From Alicyclobacillus fructus (GTDB lineage: Bacteria; Bacillota; Bacilli; Alicyclobacillales; Alicyclobacillaceae): 64,000 nucleotides of DNA. The position numbers and the translations under genes were made by a program. The number at the start of each line of letters is the position of its first letter. The first letter of the stretch is position 1. Shown here one piece after another: positions 32,976 through 41,045 of the stretch. The stretch is from assembly GCF_017329605.1 (NCBI RefSeq), contig NZ_JAFMTY010000002.1, positions 104,751 through 168,750 of the forward strand, given 5' to 3'. The notes beneath the pieces are model-generated. The model worked only from the letters and a program-made list of their open reading frames with translations, was not told where the DNA came from and made no database searches.

Positions 32976-34163
32976 GTGACAGATGTCACTCCTATCTCCG
33001 GGGTGCGGAGAAACCTCCACATCCTCCTCGCCCCCGACTCTTTCAAGGGCTCGCTGTCCGCGGCCGAAGCCGCCATGGCGATGGCCGAAGGCGTGCGCCG
33101 CGCGTGTCCATCCGCGCAGTTGTCGCTTCTCTCCATCGCCGACGGCGGCGAGGGCACGCTCGATGCCATCGCGGCAGCGACCGGGGCAGCTTTCGCCCCG
33201 GCTGACGTCATCACAGCCGGGGGCTCGCGCAAGCGCGCGCGCTTCCTCGTTCTGTCGGACGGTACAGCCGTGATCGAGTGTGCGGAGGCCGTGGGGCTCC
33301 CGGAAGCGATGCGATCCGGCCGGGACATCTGGCATCGCAACACCTTCGGCGTGGGCGAGTTGATCCGCCGCGCGCTCGATCTCGGCCACTGGCGCATCGC
33401 CGTCGCGCTCGGCGGGTCCGGCACCAATGACGCCGGCGCCGGCTTGCTCGCCGCATTGGGCGTCCGGTTCGTCGACGACGCAGGACTGGACGTGGAGCCC
33501 GTGCCGGCCGCGTTTCACCGCATCGCCCGGGTGGACGCGACCCAGCTCGATCCGCGCCTGCAAGCCGTAAAGCTTATCGCCCTGTGCGACGTGGAAAATC
33601 CACTTCTCGGCCCGAACGGTGCCACGCACGTCTTCGGCCCGCAGAAGGGCGTCGGTCCTGACGACGTGCCGCGACTGGACATGGCGCTCGGCCATATGGC
33701 GGCGCGGTGCGAAGCCGCCTTCGGTCGCAGCGCCTCACGACTGCCAGGCGCAGGCGCGGCCGGAGGGCTCGGCTTTGCGCTCTACTTGCTTGGCGCCAGC
33801 CGAATTTCCGGGATCGAGTTCGTCCTCGATGCAATCCGATTTGATGAGCATCTGCAGGGTGCAAGCCTCGTCCTCACGGGCGAAGGCCGCACGGAAGAGC
33901 AGACGGCGTACGGCAAGGCGGTCGCGGGTGTGGCAAGGCGCGCGAAGGCGCACGGCGTTCCGGTGTTCTGCATCTCGGGGGCCGTGGACCCGGGTGCTGA
34001 GCGCTTGTATGCTCTCGGCGTCTCCGCGCTCTTTTCCAGCGCGCCTGGACCCATCTCGCTGGACGAAGCCATGGGAAACGCCAAGCAGCTGCTCGCGGCC
34101 GCCGCGGAAAACGCCGTGCGCGCATGGTTGGTGGGGCGTACACAGGCGCGCGGTCGCGACTAG
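32976..34163 (+). CDS. glxK: Glycerate kinase type 1
   Basis: A 395-residue kinase converting D-glycerate to 2- or 3-phosphoglycerate. Diagnostic segments are ILLAPDSFKGSLSAAEAA near residue 15, SIADGGEGTLDAI, ALGGSGTNDAGAGLL, LCDVENPLLGPNGAT and LTGEGRTEEQTAYGK. Length matches the GlxK/GarK family (~380). GTG 32976 follows AAGGGGG. It is close to cmr6, but its function is unrelated; the sharp change in gene content marks the end of the CRISPR island. Read-through from the cmr operon is possible since no terminator was seen between them. Confidence 0.9.
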   Translation: MTDVTPISGVRRNLHILLAPDSFKGSLSAAEAAMAMAEGVRRACPSAQLSLLSIADGGEGTLDAIAAATGAAFAPADVITAGGSRKRARFLVLSDGTAVIECAEAVGLPEAMRSGRDIWHRNTFGVGELIRRALDLGHWRIAVALGGSGTNDAGAGLLAALGVRFVDDAGLDVEPVPAAFHRIARVDATQLDPRLQAVKLIALCDVENPLLGPNGATHVFGPQKGVGPDDVPRLDMALGHMAARCEAAFGRSASRLPGAGAAGGLGFALYLLGASRISGIEFVLDAIRFDEHLQGASLVLTGEGRTEEQTAYGKAVAGVARRAKAHGVPVFCISGAVDPGAERLYALGVSALFSSAPGPISLDEAMGNAKQLLAAAAENAVRAWLVGRTQARGRD

Positions 34164-34470
34164 GCAGCGGGGCCGCTTCGTAAGGGGCGCTCATGCGGCG
34201 CTCCTAGCCTGAAGCCCGCTGCCCCACTTGGCGCGGCCCTGCGCCCGCTACATCAGGGCGCGCTGCTTCACCGTTTTCATGCTACAATGCCTGTGTGGGC
34301 GATCTCGCCCTCATTCTTTCACACCTTCTAACACACAAGTATACAAGATCAGGCATGAGCCGCTCGGAGGTTCGGATTTCACCGAGGTTCGCAGCGCAAG
34401 TGCGGTCTGTCCTCGGTGTACCAGAAGACCTGCGCGACAAGAACCAGCGATGAATGCGAGGAGGGGCGAG
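34164..34470. promoter_or_regulatory. Leader region of the KDG operon with hairpins
   Basis: A 307-bp gap. GGCAGCGGGG/GCCCGCTGCC-type arms (about 34164-34173 and 34213-34222) can form a long hairpin after glycerate kinase. A TACAAT -10 lies at 34283-34288 with no good -35. GGGCGA-TC-TCGCCC (34297-34310) is a perfect 6-bp-arm palindrome just past the likely start site, a candidate operator. CCGAGG (34381) and CCTCGG (34414) could pair in the leader. No GntR-type gene is nearby. Confidence 0.35.
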
Positions 34471-35460
34471 ATGACGGAAGATCGAACGCGCACCCTGCGG
34501 GTGCTCACCTTCGGCGAACCGCTCGTCGTCTGTGTGCCCGAGCGGGCAGGAAAGCTGTATCACGTTCGCCGCTTTCACACCGATTGCGCCGGCGCCGAGC
34601 TGAACACGGCCGTGGGGCTGGCGCGATTGGGCGTTCCCGTTTCGTATCTGGCCAAAGTGGGGGACGATCCCTTCGGCGAACAGATTCGCCGCGCGCTGCG
34701 TGAGGAAGGCGTCGAGGATCGGCTGGTCACAGCGTCCCACCGGTTTTCGACGGGGATTTACTTCAAGCAATGGTCGGGCCTCGATGGGCGGACGGAGGTG
34801 TTCTACTACCGAAACCAGTCTGCCATGGCCCAGGAGGGCTTCTCGACCGATCTCGCCGAGGAAGCCCTTCACGCGGGCGAGATCGCGTGGGTGCACGGCA
34901 CGGGCATCACGTGGATGATCGGCGAAGCGGCGCGGCGGGCGAGCGACGCGCTCGTGGCGGCGGCCGTCCGGGTGGGCGCAACGGTTTCCTTCGACATTAA
35001 CGTTCGGCTGAAGCTGGCGCCGGAGGACGCGTGGCGCGCGCTGCTTGAACACATGGCGCCGAAGGCCACGTGGCTCTTTCTCGGCGACACCGAGGCGGAG
35101 ATGCTCCTCGGCACGGCGCGCGCTCAGGAGGTCTGGGCGGCCATCCAGGGACTCGGCTTCCGCGGCGAAGGCGTCATTGTCAAGCGGGGCGCGGATGGTG
35201 CGGAATGGCTGTCGGAAGGCGGCGCGCTTCAGGTTCCCGCGTGGCCCGTCTCGAACGTGGTGGACACGGTCGGCGCGGGGGACGGATTCAACGCGGGATT
35301 CATCGCGGGGCGGATGAAGGGCTGGAACACCGAGGATGCGCTGAAGCTGGCGGCGCTCGTCGGTGCGTGCGCGGTGACCGCCGAGGGCGATTCTCAAGGC
35401 TATCCAACTTGGCGAGAGGCCATGTCGTATCTCGAGGGCCAGGGAGGCGTGGAGCGATGA
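34471..35460 (+). CDS. kdgK: PfkB-family sugar kinase, probable 2-keto-3-deoxygluconate kinase
   Basis: A 329-residue ribokinase/PfkB protein. N-terminal GGxN-type region DCAGAELNTAVGLARLG and the C-terminal catalytic motif VVDTVGAGDGFNAGFIAG with the base Asp are clear. Linkage to eda and uxuA points to KDG as substrate: KDG + ATP gives KDPG. ATG 34471 with GAGGAGGGGCGAG upstream is chosen; in-frame sequence before it is poorly coding. Its stop overlaps the eda start (ATGA), so they are coupled. Confidence 0.85.
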   Translation: MTEDRTRTLRVLTFGEPLVVCVPERAGKLYHVRRFHTDCAGAELNTAVGLARLGVPVSYLAKVGDDPFGEQIRRALREEGVEDRLVTASHRFSTGIYFKQWSGLDGRTEVFYYRNQSAMAQEGFSTDLAEEALHAGEIAWVHGTGITWMIGEAARRASDALVAAAVRVGATVSFDINVRLKLAPEDAWRALLEHMAPKATWLFLGDTEAEMLLGTARAQEVWAAIQGLGFRGEGVIVKRGADGAEWLSEGGALQVPAWPVSNVVDTVGAGDGFNAGFIAGRMKGWNTEDALKLAALVGACAVTAEGDSQGYPTWREAMSYLEGQGGVER

Positions 35461-36083
35461 ACGTGGTATCGATGCTGGACCAGGAGAAGGTTGTGGCGGT
35501 GTTGCGGCGGCTGCCCGCCGACACGTTTCTGGACGTGGTACGGGCGCTCGTCCAAGGCGGTGTGCGCGCCATCGAGGTGACCATGGACGCGCCGGAGGGG
35601 GCGGAACTCATCCGCAGGACGCGCGAGGCCTTGGGCGATCGCGTCCTTCTCGGCGCGGGCACCGTGTTCACCCGCGATCAGATGCTCGCCGCGAAGGAGG
35701 CGGGCGCCACATTCTTTGTCTCGCCGCACCTGGATCCGGATCTGATGCGGGCCGCAAAGGATCTCGGCGTCCCCATGGTGCCGGGCGTGCTTACGCCGAC
35801 GGAAATCGCCGCCGCCCTCAGCCAGGGGGCGCAAGCGGTCAAGATCTTTCCCGGCAGCCTCGTGGGGCCCTCGTACCTGCGCGATCTCCGCGGGCCCTTC
35901 AAGGACCTGAAGGCCATGGTCACCGGCGGCGTGCGTGAGGACAACGCGCGCGCCTTCCTGGACGCGGGCGCAGTCGCGGTGGGCGTCGGCAGTTCGCTCT
36001 TTCCAAAGGCGGATCTCGAAGCCCGGGACTACGCGTCCATCGCGAAGCGCGCAGAACGGCTGGCGCGGCTCGTGCGCGGATGA
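35457..36083 (+). CDS. eda: KDPG aldolase (2-dehydro-3-deoxyphosphogluconate aldolase)
   Basis: A 208-residue class I aldolase splitting KDPG to pyruvate and glyceraldehyde-3-phosphate. Active-site parts are VLRRLPADTF, Glu in AIEVTMDAP, LLGAGTVFTRDQ, PGVLTPTEI and the Schiff-base Lys in QAVKIFPGSLVGP, followed by VTGGV. Length is the family norm (~210). It is the second gene in kdgK-eda-uxuA, with a 4-bp overlap to kdgK and 15 bp to uxuA. Confidence 0.93.
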   Translation: MNVVSMLDQEKVVAVLRRLPADTFLDVVRALVQGGVRAIEVTMDAPEGAELIRRTREALGDRVLLGAGTVFTRDQMLAAKEAGATFFVSPHLDPDLMRAAKDLGVPMVPGVLTPTEIAAALSQGAQAVKIFPGSLVGPSYLRDLRGPFKDLKAMVTGGVREDNARAFLDAGAVAVGVGSSLFPKADLEARDYASIAKRAERLARLVRG

Positions 36084-36098
36084 AGGGAGGGCACCCAC

Positions 36099-37154
36099 AT
36101 GCAACTGTCGTTTCGCTGGTATGGGCCGGACGATCCCGTCACGCTCGACAAGATCCGCCAAATTCCTGGATGCGTCGGCATCGTGTCTGCGCTCTATCAC
36201 GTGCCGCCGGGCCAGGTCTGGCCGGAGGATGAGATCCGCGAGCTCGTGCGGCAGGTCGAGTCGCGCGGATTTCGCCTGACTGTCATTGAAAGCGTGCCGG
36301 TGCACGAGGACATCAAGCTCGGGCGCCAAACGCGCGACAAGTACATCGAAGCGTACCAGGAGACGCTCAGGCGGCTAGCGAAGGCCGGGATCGACACGGT
36401 CTGTTACAACTTCATGCCTCTCTTCGACTGGATGCGCACGTCGCTCGCGTACCCTTTGCCGGACGGATCGAACGCGCTCGCTTACTTCCACGACGAGGTC
36501 GATGAGGAGGCGCTCCTCTCCGGCCGCGTGAAGCTGCCCGTGTGGAACCTCGACGAGGACGGCGATAAATTGCGCCGCCTGCGGGACGAGTACCGGGAGC
36601 GGGGCGATGAGGGATTGTGGGACAGCCTCGCCTACTTTCTGCGCGCTGTGGCGCCCGTCGCCGAAGAGGTCGGCATTCGCCTGGCCATCCATCCGGACGA
36701 TCCGCCCTGGCCCGTCGTCGGCATTCCGCGCATCATCGGACGGCATGCGTCGTTTCTCCGCATGTTCGAGCTCTGCGATTCGCCCGCAAACGGCGTGTGC
36801 TTCTGCTCCGGATCGCTCGGGGCATCGGCGGAGAACGATTTGCCCGCCATACTGCGCGATCTCGGCGAGCGAAACCGCCTGCACTTTGTCCACCTGCGCA
36901 ATGTTCGCCGCATTGGCGAGAAGTCGTTCTACGAGTCGGGACATCTGTCGCGGGACGGATCGATCGACATGGCGGAACTGGTGGCCATTCTCGCGAAGCT
37001 CGACTACCGCGGGCCCGCGAGGCCTGACCATGGGCGCATGATCTGGGGCGAAACGGGCATTCCGGGCTACGGCCTGTACGATCGCGCCCTCGGCCTGACC
37101 TATCTGAACGGCCTTTGGGAGGCGTCGCGCGCATTCGTCACCGGCCGGGCGTGA
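36099..37154 (+). CDS. uxuA: Mannonate dehydratase
   Basis: A 351-residue TIM-barrel enzyme dehydrating D-mannonate to 2-keto-3-deoxygluconate in glucuronate use. Family features are RWYGPDDPVTLDKIRQIPG at the start, VIESVPVHEDIKLG, VCYNFMPLFDWMRT, IHPDDPPWPVVGIPRI, FCSGSLGA, HFVHLRNV and RPDHGRMIWGE. The last several contain the metal-binding His, Cys and Asp. AAGGGAGG precedes the ATG. It completes the KDG branch with kdgK and eda. The isomerase (uxaC) and fructuronate reductase (uxuB) are not in the window. Confidence 0.93.
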   Translation: MQLSFRWYGPDDPVTLDKIRQIPGCVGIVSALYHVPPGQVWPEDEIRELVRQVESRGFRLTVIESVPVHEDIKLGRQTRDKYIEAYQETLRRLAKAGIDTVCYNFMPLFDWMRTSLAYPLPDGSNALAYFHDEVDEEALLSGRVKLPVWNLDEDGDKLRRLRDEYRERGDEGLWDSLAYFLRAVAPVAEEVGIRLAIHPDDPPWPVVGIPRIIGRHASFLRMFELCDSPANGVCFCSGSLGASAENDLPAILRDLGERNRLHFVHLRNVRRIGEKSFYESGHLSRDGSIDMAELVAILAKLDYRGPARPDHGRMIWGETGIPGYGLYDRALGLTYLNGLWEASRAFVTGRA

Positions 37155-37194
37155 GGCGCTTGCCGGTGTGCGCCCCTGGGCTTTACACCGCCTG

Positions 37195-37200
37195 TATAAT
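37195..37200 (+). promoter_or_regulatory. Consensus -10 TATAAT upstream of the phosphatase gene
   Basis: A perfect TATAAT preceded by TG lies 52 bp upstream of the chosen start codon. No good -35 is found at 16-18 bp, so a strong -10 may compensate. Transcription would begin near 37207. Confidence 0.45.
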
Positions 37201-37251
37201 GGAAGGCGGATGTTCATTCGGGCCGACGTGCCCAAAGAGTCGGAGGGGCGC

Positions 37252-38049
37252 ATGGATCAGGCATGGCTCGACGGCCTGGGTGAGATTGTTCAGCAGGCGG
37301 CCCGGCTGGTGGAGGATATCGCAAGGCGGGGATTCGACACCCAATTCAAGAATCCGGAGGCGCGGCGAGATCCGGTCACCACGGCCGATCTCGCCTGCGA
37401 CGCGTTTTTAAAAGAGCGGCTCACCGCCCTTCTTCCGGAGGCGGGGTGGCTGTCGGAGGAGACGAAGGACAGGCCGGATCGCCTTGACAAGCGGTGGGTG
37501 TGGATTGTCGATCCCATCGACGGCACGCGCGAGTTCGTCCGCCGCATTCCCGAGTACGCTATCTCGGTGGCTCTTGCGCAGGACGGCGAGCCGGTGGCGG
37601 GGGCGGTGGTCAACCCCGCGACGGGCGAGCTGTTTCTTGGCGCGGCCGGCGTGGGCGCCTGGCGGAATGGCCAACCGATTCGGTGTTCGCGCGAGCGGGG
37701 GGAACGGCTCGTGGTGCTGGGCAGCCGGTCGGAGATGAAGCGCGGCGAGTTCGAGCCGTTCGAGGGCGTTCTGGAAGTCCGGGCCGTAGGGTCCATCGCG
37801 TACAAGCTCGCGCTGGTCGCCGCGGGCGAGGCGGATGGGACCTTCAGCCTGGGCCCGAAGCATGAGTGGGACGTCGCCGCCGGCGTGGCGCTCGTGCTCG
37901 CGGCGGGAGGCCGGGTGCACGACGGCGCGAGACGCCCCTTTCGCTTCAATCAGCCGGATACGCTGACGCGGGGCATCGTGGCCGCGACGCGCGAGGCGTA
38001 CGGAGAGCTTGCTCAGCTTCTCGAGCGGCACGCGCCCCGGCGAGCCTAA
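37252..38049 (+). CDS. Inositol monophosphatase-family phosphatase (CysQ-like)
   Basis: A 265-residue Mg-dependent phosphatase. The metal-binding motifs are EAGWLSEET and WIVDPIDGTREFVRRIPEY (DPIDGT signature), then GPKHEWDVAAGVALVLAAGG near the C-terminus. CysQ (3'-phosphoadenosine 5'-phosphate phosphatase) and inositol monophosphatase share these motifs. The REF after DGT leans to CysQ-like, but substrate cannot be fixed from sequence. ATG 37252 follows GGAGGGG. It overlaps the convergent ydcF-like gene by 4 bp. Confidence 0.8.
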   Translation: MDQAWLDGLGEIVQQAARLVEDIARRGFDTQFKNPEARRDPVTTADLACDAFLKERLTALLPEAGWLSEETKDRPDRLDKRWVWIVDPIDGTREFVRRIPEYAISVALAQDGEPVAGAVVNPATGELFLGAAGVGAWRNGQPIRCSRERGERLVVLGSRSEMKRGEFEPFEGVLEVRAVGSIAYKLALVAAGEADGTFSLGPKHEWDVAAGVALVLAAGGRVHDGARRPFRFNQPDTLTRGIVAATREAYGELAQLLERHAPRRA

Positions 38050-38825
38050 CCGTGAAGGTGGAGGCGCGCCGCGAGGATGCCGAGGTCCTCGTGCAGGGCT
38101 TGGCAGGTCTCATCGAGCCCTGTCTCCGAAGGCAGCCACGCGTAGATCCAGGGCGTCGGCACGGGGCTCGCCACATAGCCGACCGGATACGGCTCGGCTT
38201 TCACGCCGACGCGCTGAAAGTCGATCACGGCTCGCGCCATCTGCAGGGCGGACGCGACGAGAATGGGCCGCGTGCGATGCAGTTGGCGCAGAAGGACCGC
38301 CGTGTGTTCGGCGTTCTCTTCCGTCGTCCGGCTCGTCGCATCCACGTACAGGTCGCGGGGCGGCACGCCAAGCGCGGCAAGGTCCCGCGCGGCGATGAGG
38401 GCGAACGCGTAGGAGCGCCCGTTTGCGCGCACGAGCGGCCCGCCAGAGAGCACGATGGGTACGTCGAGCCTTCGGTACAGGGCCGCTGCGGCGAGGACGC
38501 GCTCTCCCGAGTCGCCGTAGAGGGTGCCGCTGTCCGCGGCGGGATCGGCGAAATCCGGTGTGGCGGCGGAAAAGCCGGCCCCGAGGACCACAATCGCGTC
38601 GCCCTCCGGATGAGTGGGCGGCGCGTACGCGCGTTCAAGAGGGAGAACCAACCGATTGCCGACGGCCGTCGTGCACGCGGCCGCAAACGCCAGCGCCACG
38701 GCTGCCAACGCCACGGCGAAGCCGCGGTGGCGGCGCGCAAGGAGAATGGCAAGCACGAGGACGACCAAGGCGAAAAGCCCCGGCGGCAGCGTCAGGCTCT
38801 CCGCGAGCTTGACTGCCCACAGCAT
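38046..38825 (-). CDS. YdcF/DUF218-family membrane protein
   Basis: A 259-residue protein with two N-terminal hydrophobic spans (LFALVVLVLAILLA; FAVALAAVALAFAAACTTAV), then a soluble DUF218 domain. Typical motifs are DAIVVLGAGF, SGERVLAAAALYRR, VPIVLSGGP, SRTTEENAEHT and PILVASALQMARAVIDFQRVG. The family (SanA, ElyC, YdcF) is tied to envelope or cell-wall precursor metabolism, but its reaction is not established. It starts 6 bp after msrB ends on the same strand, so they may be cotranscribed. Confidence 0.8.
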   Translation of the reverse strand: MLWAVKLAESLTLPPGLFALVVLVLAILLARRHRGFAVALAAVALAFAAACTTAVGNRLVLPLERAYAPPTHPEGDAIVVLGAGFSAATPDFADPAADSGTLYGDSGERVLAAAALYRRLDVPIVLSGGPLVRANGRSYAFALIAARDLAALGVPPRDLYVDATSRTTEENAEHTAVLLRQLHRTRPILVASALQMARAVIDFQRVGVKAEPYPVGYVASPVPTPWIYAWLPSETGLDETCQALHEDLGILAARLHLHG

Positions 38826-38830
38826 ACGGC

Positions 38831-39292
38831 TCAGGCCTCGTCGTCCTCAAACAGCTTGAGGTATTCGCCGTATCCCTCTTTTTCGAGGTCTTGCTTGGGA
38901 ATGAAACGGAGCGCCGCCGAATTGATACAGTAGCGAAGGCCGCCTTTGTCGGCGGGACCGTCGGGAAAGACGTGCCCGAGATGGGAGTCCGCCTCCCGGC
39001 TGCGAACCTCGGTGCGGATCATGCCGTGGCTGAGGTCCAGTCGTTCCACGAGGGCATCTGGGGACACGGGCTTGGTGAAGCTGGGCCAGCCGCAACCGGA
39101 ATCGAACTTGTCTCGCGACGAAAAGAGCGGTTGCCCGGATACCACGTCGACGTACAGGCCTTCCTCGTGGTGATTCCAGTACTCATTGTGAAAAGGCGGC
39201 TCCGTCGCGTTTTCCTGAGTCACGGCGTACTGAAGCGGGGTAAGGCGCTTTCGCAATTCCTCTTGGCTCCATTTGCGCCCGGGTTCGGTCAT
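38831..39292 (-). CDS. msrB: Peptide methionine-R-sulfoxide reductase MsrB
   Basis: A 153-residue enzyme reducing methionine-R-sulfoxide in proteins. Conserved parts are [27 protein letters not shown] (resolving Cys67), [12 protein letters not shown] and the catalytic Cys122 in [11 protein letters not shown]. The two CxxC pairs that bind zinc in many MsrBs are absent, so this is the zinc-free form, as in B. subtilis. ATG 39292 follows AGGGAGGG. No msrA is nearby. Confidence 0.93.
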   Translation of the reverse strand: MTEPGRKWSQEELRKRLTPLQYAVTQENATEPPFHNEYWNHHEEGLYVDVVSGQPLFSSRDKFDSGCGWPSFTKPVSPDALVERLDLSHGMIRTEVRSREADSHLGHVFPDGPADKGGLRYCINSAALRFIPKQDLEKEGYGEYLKLFEDDEA

Positions 39293-39318
39293 GGCCAACC
39301 CTCCCTGTGGTCAAGCGG

Positions 39319-39352
39319 GGCGATCGCGCCGGAACGTCGAGGCGCGATCGCC
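39319..39352. terminator. Strong hairpin between DUF1641 gene and msrB
   Basis: A perfect 12-bp GC stem (39319-39330 with 39341-39352) and 10-nt loop follow the DUF1641 stop. No downstream T-run on the minus strand, so it may be a partial terminator or RNA-stability element. Confidence 0.6.
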
Positions 39353-39358
39353 AAAAGC

Positions 39359-39850
39359 TCAATGATGGCCGTGCGACTCGTCTTTGCTGAGTTCCTCGAG
39401 CATTGCGGAGACGATGCGGAGGTTCTTTTGGACCACGGGCTCCTTGAGCAACTTCAACAGGCTGAACACGCTGAAGGTGGTGGTGTCGTGCTCGGCGCGC
39501 TCCTTGGCCACCTTGTAGGCGTCCAGCACCTTTTTCGCCGGGCCCACGGCAGGCTCGACCATCTGTTTGGCGAGCTTGCCGAATCCTTCGAGCGAGTCGC
39601 CGTCGGTGATCACGTCTTCCACGGCCTGCGAAACGCGGCTTGCGAGGTAGGTCAACTTGGCGAGCTGCGGAAGGTGTTCGACGATGACGGTCAGGCTTTC
39701 CAGCGTGCGCTCATCGGCCGTCAGGGCTTCTACGAGTTTCGCAAGCTGGGGCAGTCGCTCGAGAACGTTGTTCAGTGAACGTTGTACCGACGGATCGAGC
39801 AGGATGTCCGACACATCCAGCGTTTCTTGCATCTGTTGCGTCTCACTCAC
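39359..39850 (-). CDS. DUF1641-family protein
   Basis: A 163-residue helical protein. Recurrent segments LPQLAKLVEALTADERTLESL and HLPQLAKLTYLASRVSQAVED, and SVFSLLKLLKEPVVQKNLRIV, are typical of DUF1641 (B. subtilis YrhD-like), often found near formate dehydrogenase or NAD(FAD)-dependent oxidoreductase genes. No such gene is here. GTG 39850 with AAGGAGG upstream is the start; the upstream frame is non-coding. The function is unknown. It ends with Asp/His-rich KDESHGHH. Confidence 0.75.
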   Translation of the reverse strand: MSETQQMQETLDVSDILLDPSVQRSLNNVLERLPQLAKLVEALTADERTLESLTVIVEHLPQLAKLTYLASRVSQAVEDVITDGDSLEGFGKLAKQMVEPAVGPAKKVLDAYKVAKERAEHDTTTFSVFSLLKLLKEPVVQKNLRIVSAMLEELSKDESHGHH

Positions 39851-40029
39851 GACAGATGAGCCTCCTTGCGCCTTGCACCGTAGAACTGCGTGCTTGGTTG
39901 TGATTGACTGGGACTCTCGATTCCACTGCTCAGTATAGTGGACGCGAGGCCCGATGTCTAACAGAGGAGGAGACGAAAAAGGCGAGGGGCGAAAGGACAT
40001 GCGGCCTCGCTCTGGGAGTGAATAGTGTC

Positions 40030-40854
40030 GTGTCAAACGGGGATCGGGCGAGACAAGAGCGCGGTGCGTGGCTTCTCGGAGCAGGATTTGCGGAGCACGA
40101 CAGCCCATTTGTGCAGACGGCGCACCAAGGGCTCGATTGCTACCTGTTCCGGCTCCAGCTCGACGGGCATGCCGTCGTGACCACTTCCGGCAGATCGATG
40201 GTCGTCGGCGCGGGCGATTTGCTCTTGTTTCCGGCGGGAGAGCCGTACGAGCTACGTATCGAGCCGAACGAAGAAGATGGCCCGGGCGAGCATCTGTCGA
40301 CGGATCTGTACCTGTTTTGCAATGGACCGTGGGTTGACAGGTGGTGGAGCGAGCGGCCGAGGAAACGGCATCTGCGCCTCGCGCTGCATGAAAATTGCGT
40401 CTACCTGTGGCGCCAGCTTATCGAGGAGTACCGCCGGCCGGGGAGACCGGATGAGGAGCTTTGCGACTATCTGCTGCGAGCGCTGTGCCTCACGTTCGAC
40501 AAATACGGCTATGATCCGAAGCGGGCCACGCCTGTTCCCATCGCGGCGGAGCGGATCCGAGCTTACATCGAGCGGCACGCCGCGGAGGACCTGTCACTCG
40601 CGGACATCGCCGAGGCCGTAGGGCTGTCTGTCTCGCGCGTGGTGCACATTTTCAAAGAGGTGTACGGTCAGACCGTCGTCCAGTATTTGCAAAATGTCCG
40701 GCTTCAAATGGCGTGCGATCGCATGCGCTTCAGCAACCTGAATCTCGAAGAGATTGCGGATCGGTGCGGTTTCCACTCGTACTCGTACTTTTACCGCGTG
40801 TTTCGACAGAAATACGGCATTTCGCCGCGGGAGTTCCGCCAGCGGGCCACTTGA
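40030..40854 (+). CDS. AraC-family transcriptional regulator
   Basis: A ~274-residue regulator with an N-terminal cupin-like AraC ligand domain (DCYLFRLQLDGHAVVTTSGRS split by turns; VGAGDLLLFPAGEPYEL). Two C-terminal helix-turn-helix motifs follow: LSLADIAEAVGLSVSRVVHIFKE and LNLEEIADRCGFHSYSYFYRVFRQ, ending in GISPREFRQRAT. The start is uncertain: GTG 40030 has GGGAG 11 bases upstream, and GTG 40018 is also in frame. It is divergent from the DUF1641 gene and upstream of an ABC exporter, so either may be its target; the inducer is likely a sugar or similar ligand. Confidence 0.85.
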   Translation: MSNGDRARQERGAWLLGAGFAEHDSPFVQTAHQGLDCYLFRLQLDGHAVVTTSGRSMVVGAGDLLLFPAGEPYELRIEPNEEDGPGEHLSTDLYLFCNGPWVDRWWSERPRKRHLRLALHENCVYLWRQLIEEYRRPGRPDEELCDYLLRALCLTFDKYGYDPKRATPVPIAAERIRAYIERHAAEDLSLADIAEAVGLSVSRVVHIFKEVYGQTVVQYLQNVRLQMACDRMRFSNLNLEEIADRCGFHSYSYFYRVFRQKYGISPREFRQRAT

Positions 40855-41045
40855 CGGGCTCGCCTGGCTTGGGACCGCCGATAGGTGCGATGTGTTTGTT
40901 CTGGTCTTCGCCGGCCATCTTCGTGCGCCCAGCCACATGCGGAAAAAGATGACCAGATTCAGCATCCTCTTTTGCGGCGGACTGTGCTTCAATGTCTGGC
41001 GTGCGACAGATCCGGCTCCGGCCGCGAAAAGGGGAGAGACGTGAT
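40855..41045. other. Intergenic region with no gene seen
   Basis: About 190 bp between the AraC gene and the ABC exporter pair. I see no terminator with a T-run and no convincing promoter. Open frames here are short and without ribosome sites. Confidence 0.4.

Noticed and set aside
34228..34470. 81-codon N-terminal extension of the KDG kinase
   Set aside because: Runs through the leader hairpins and -10; ATG 34471 has an ideal ribosome site at the family's normal start.
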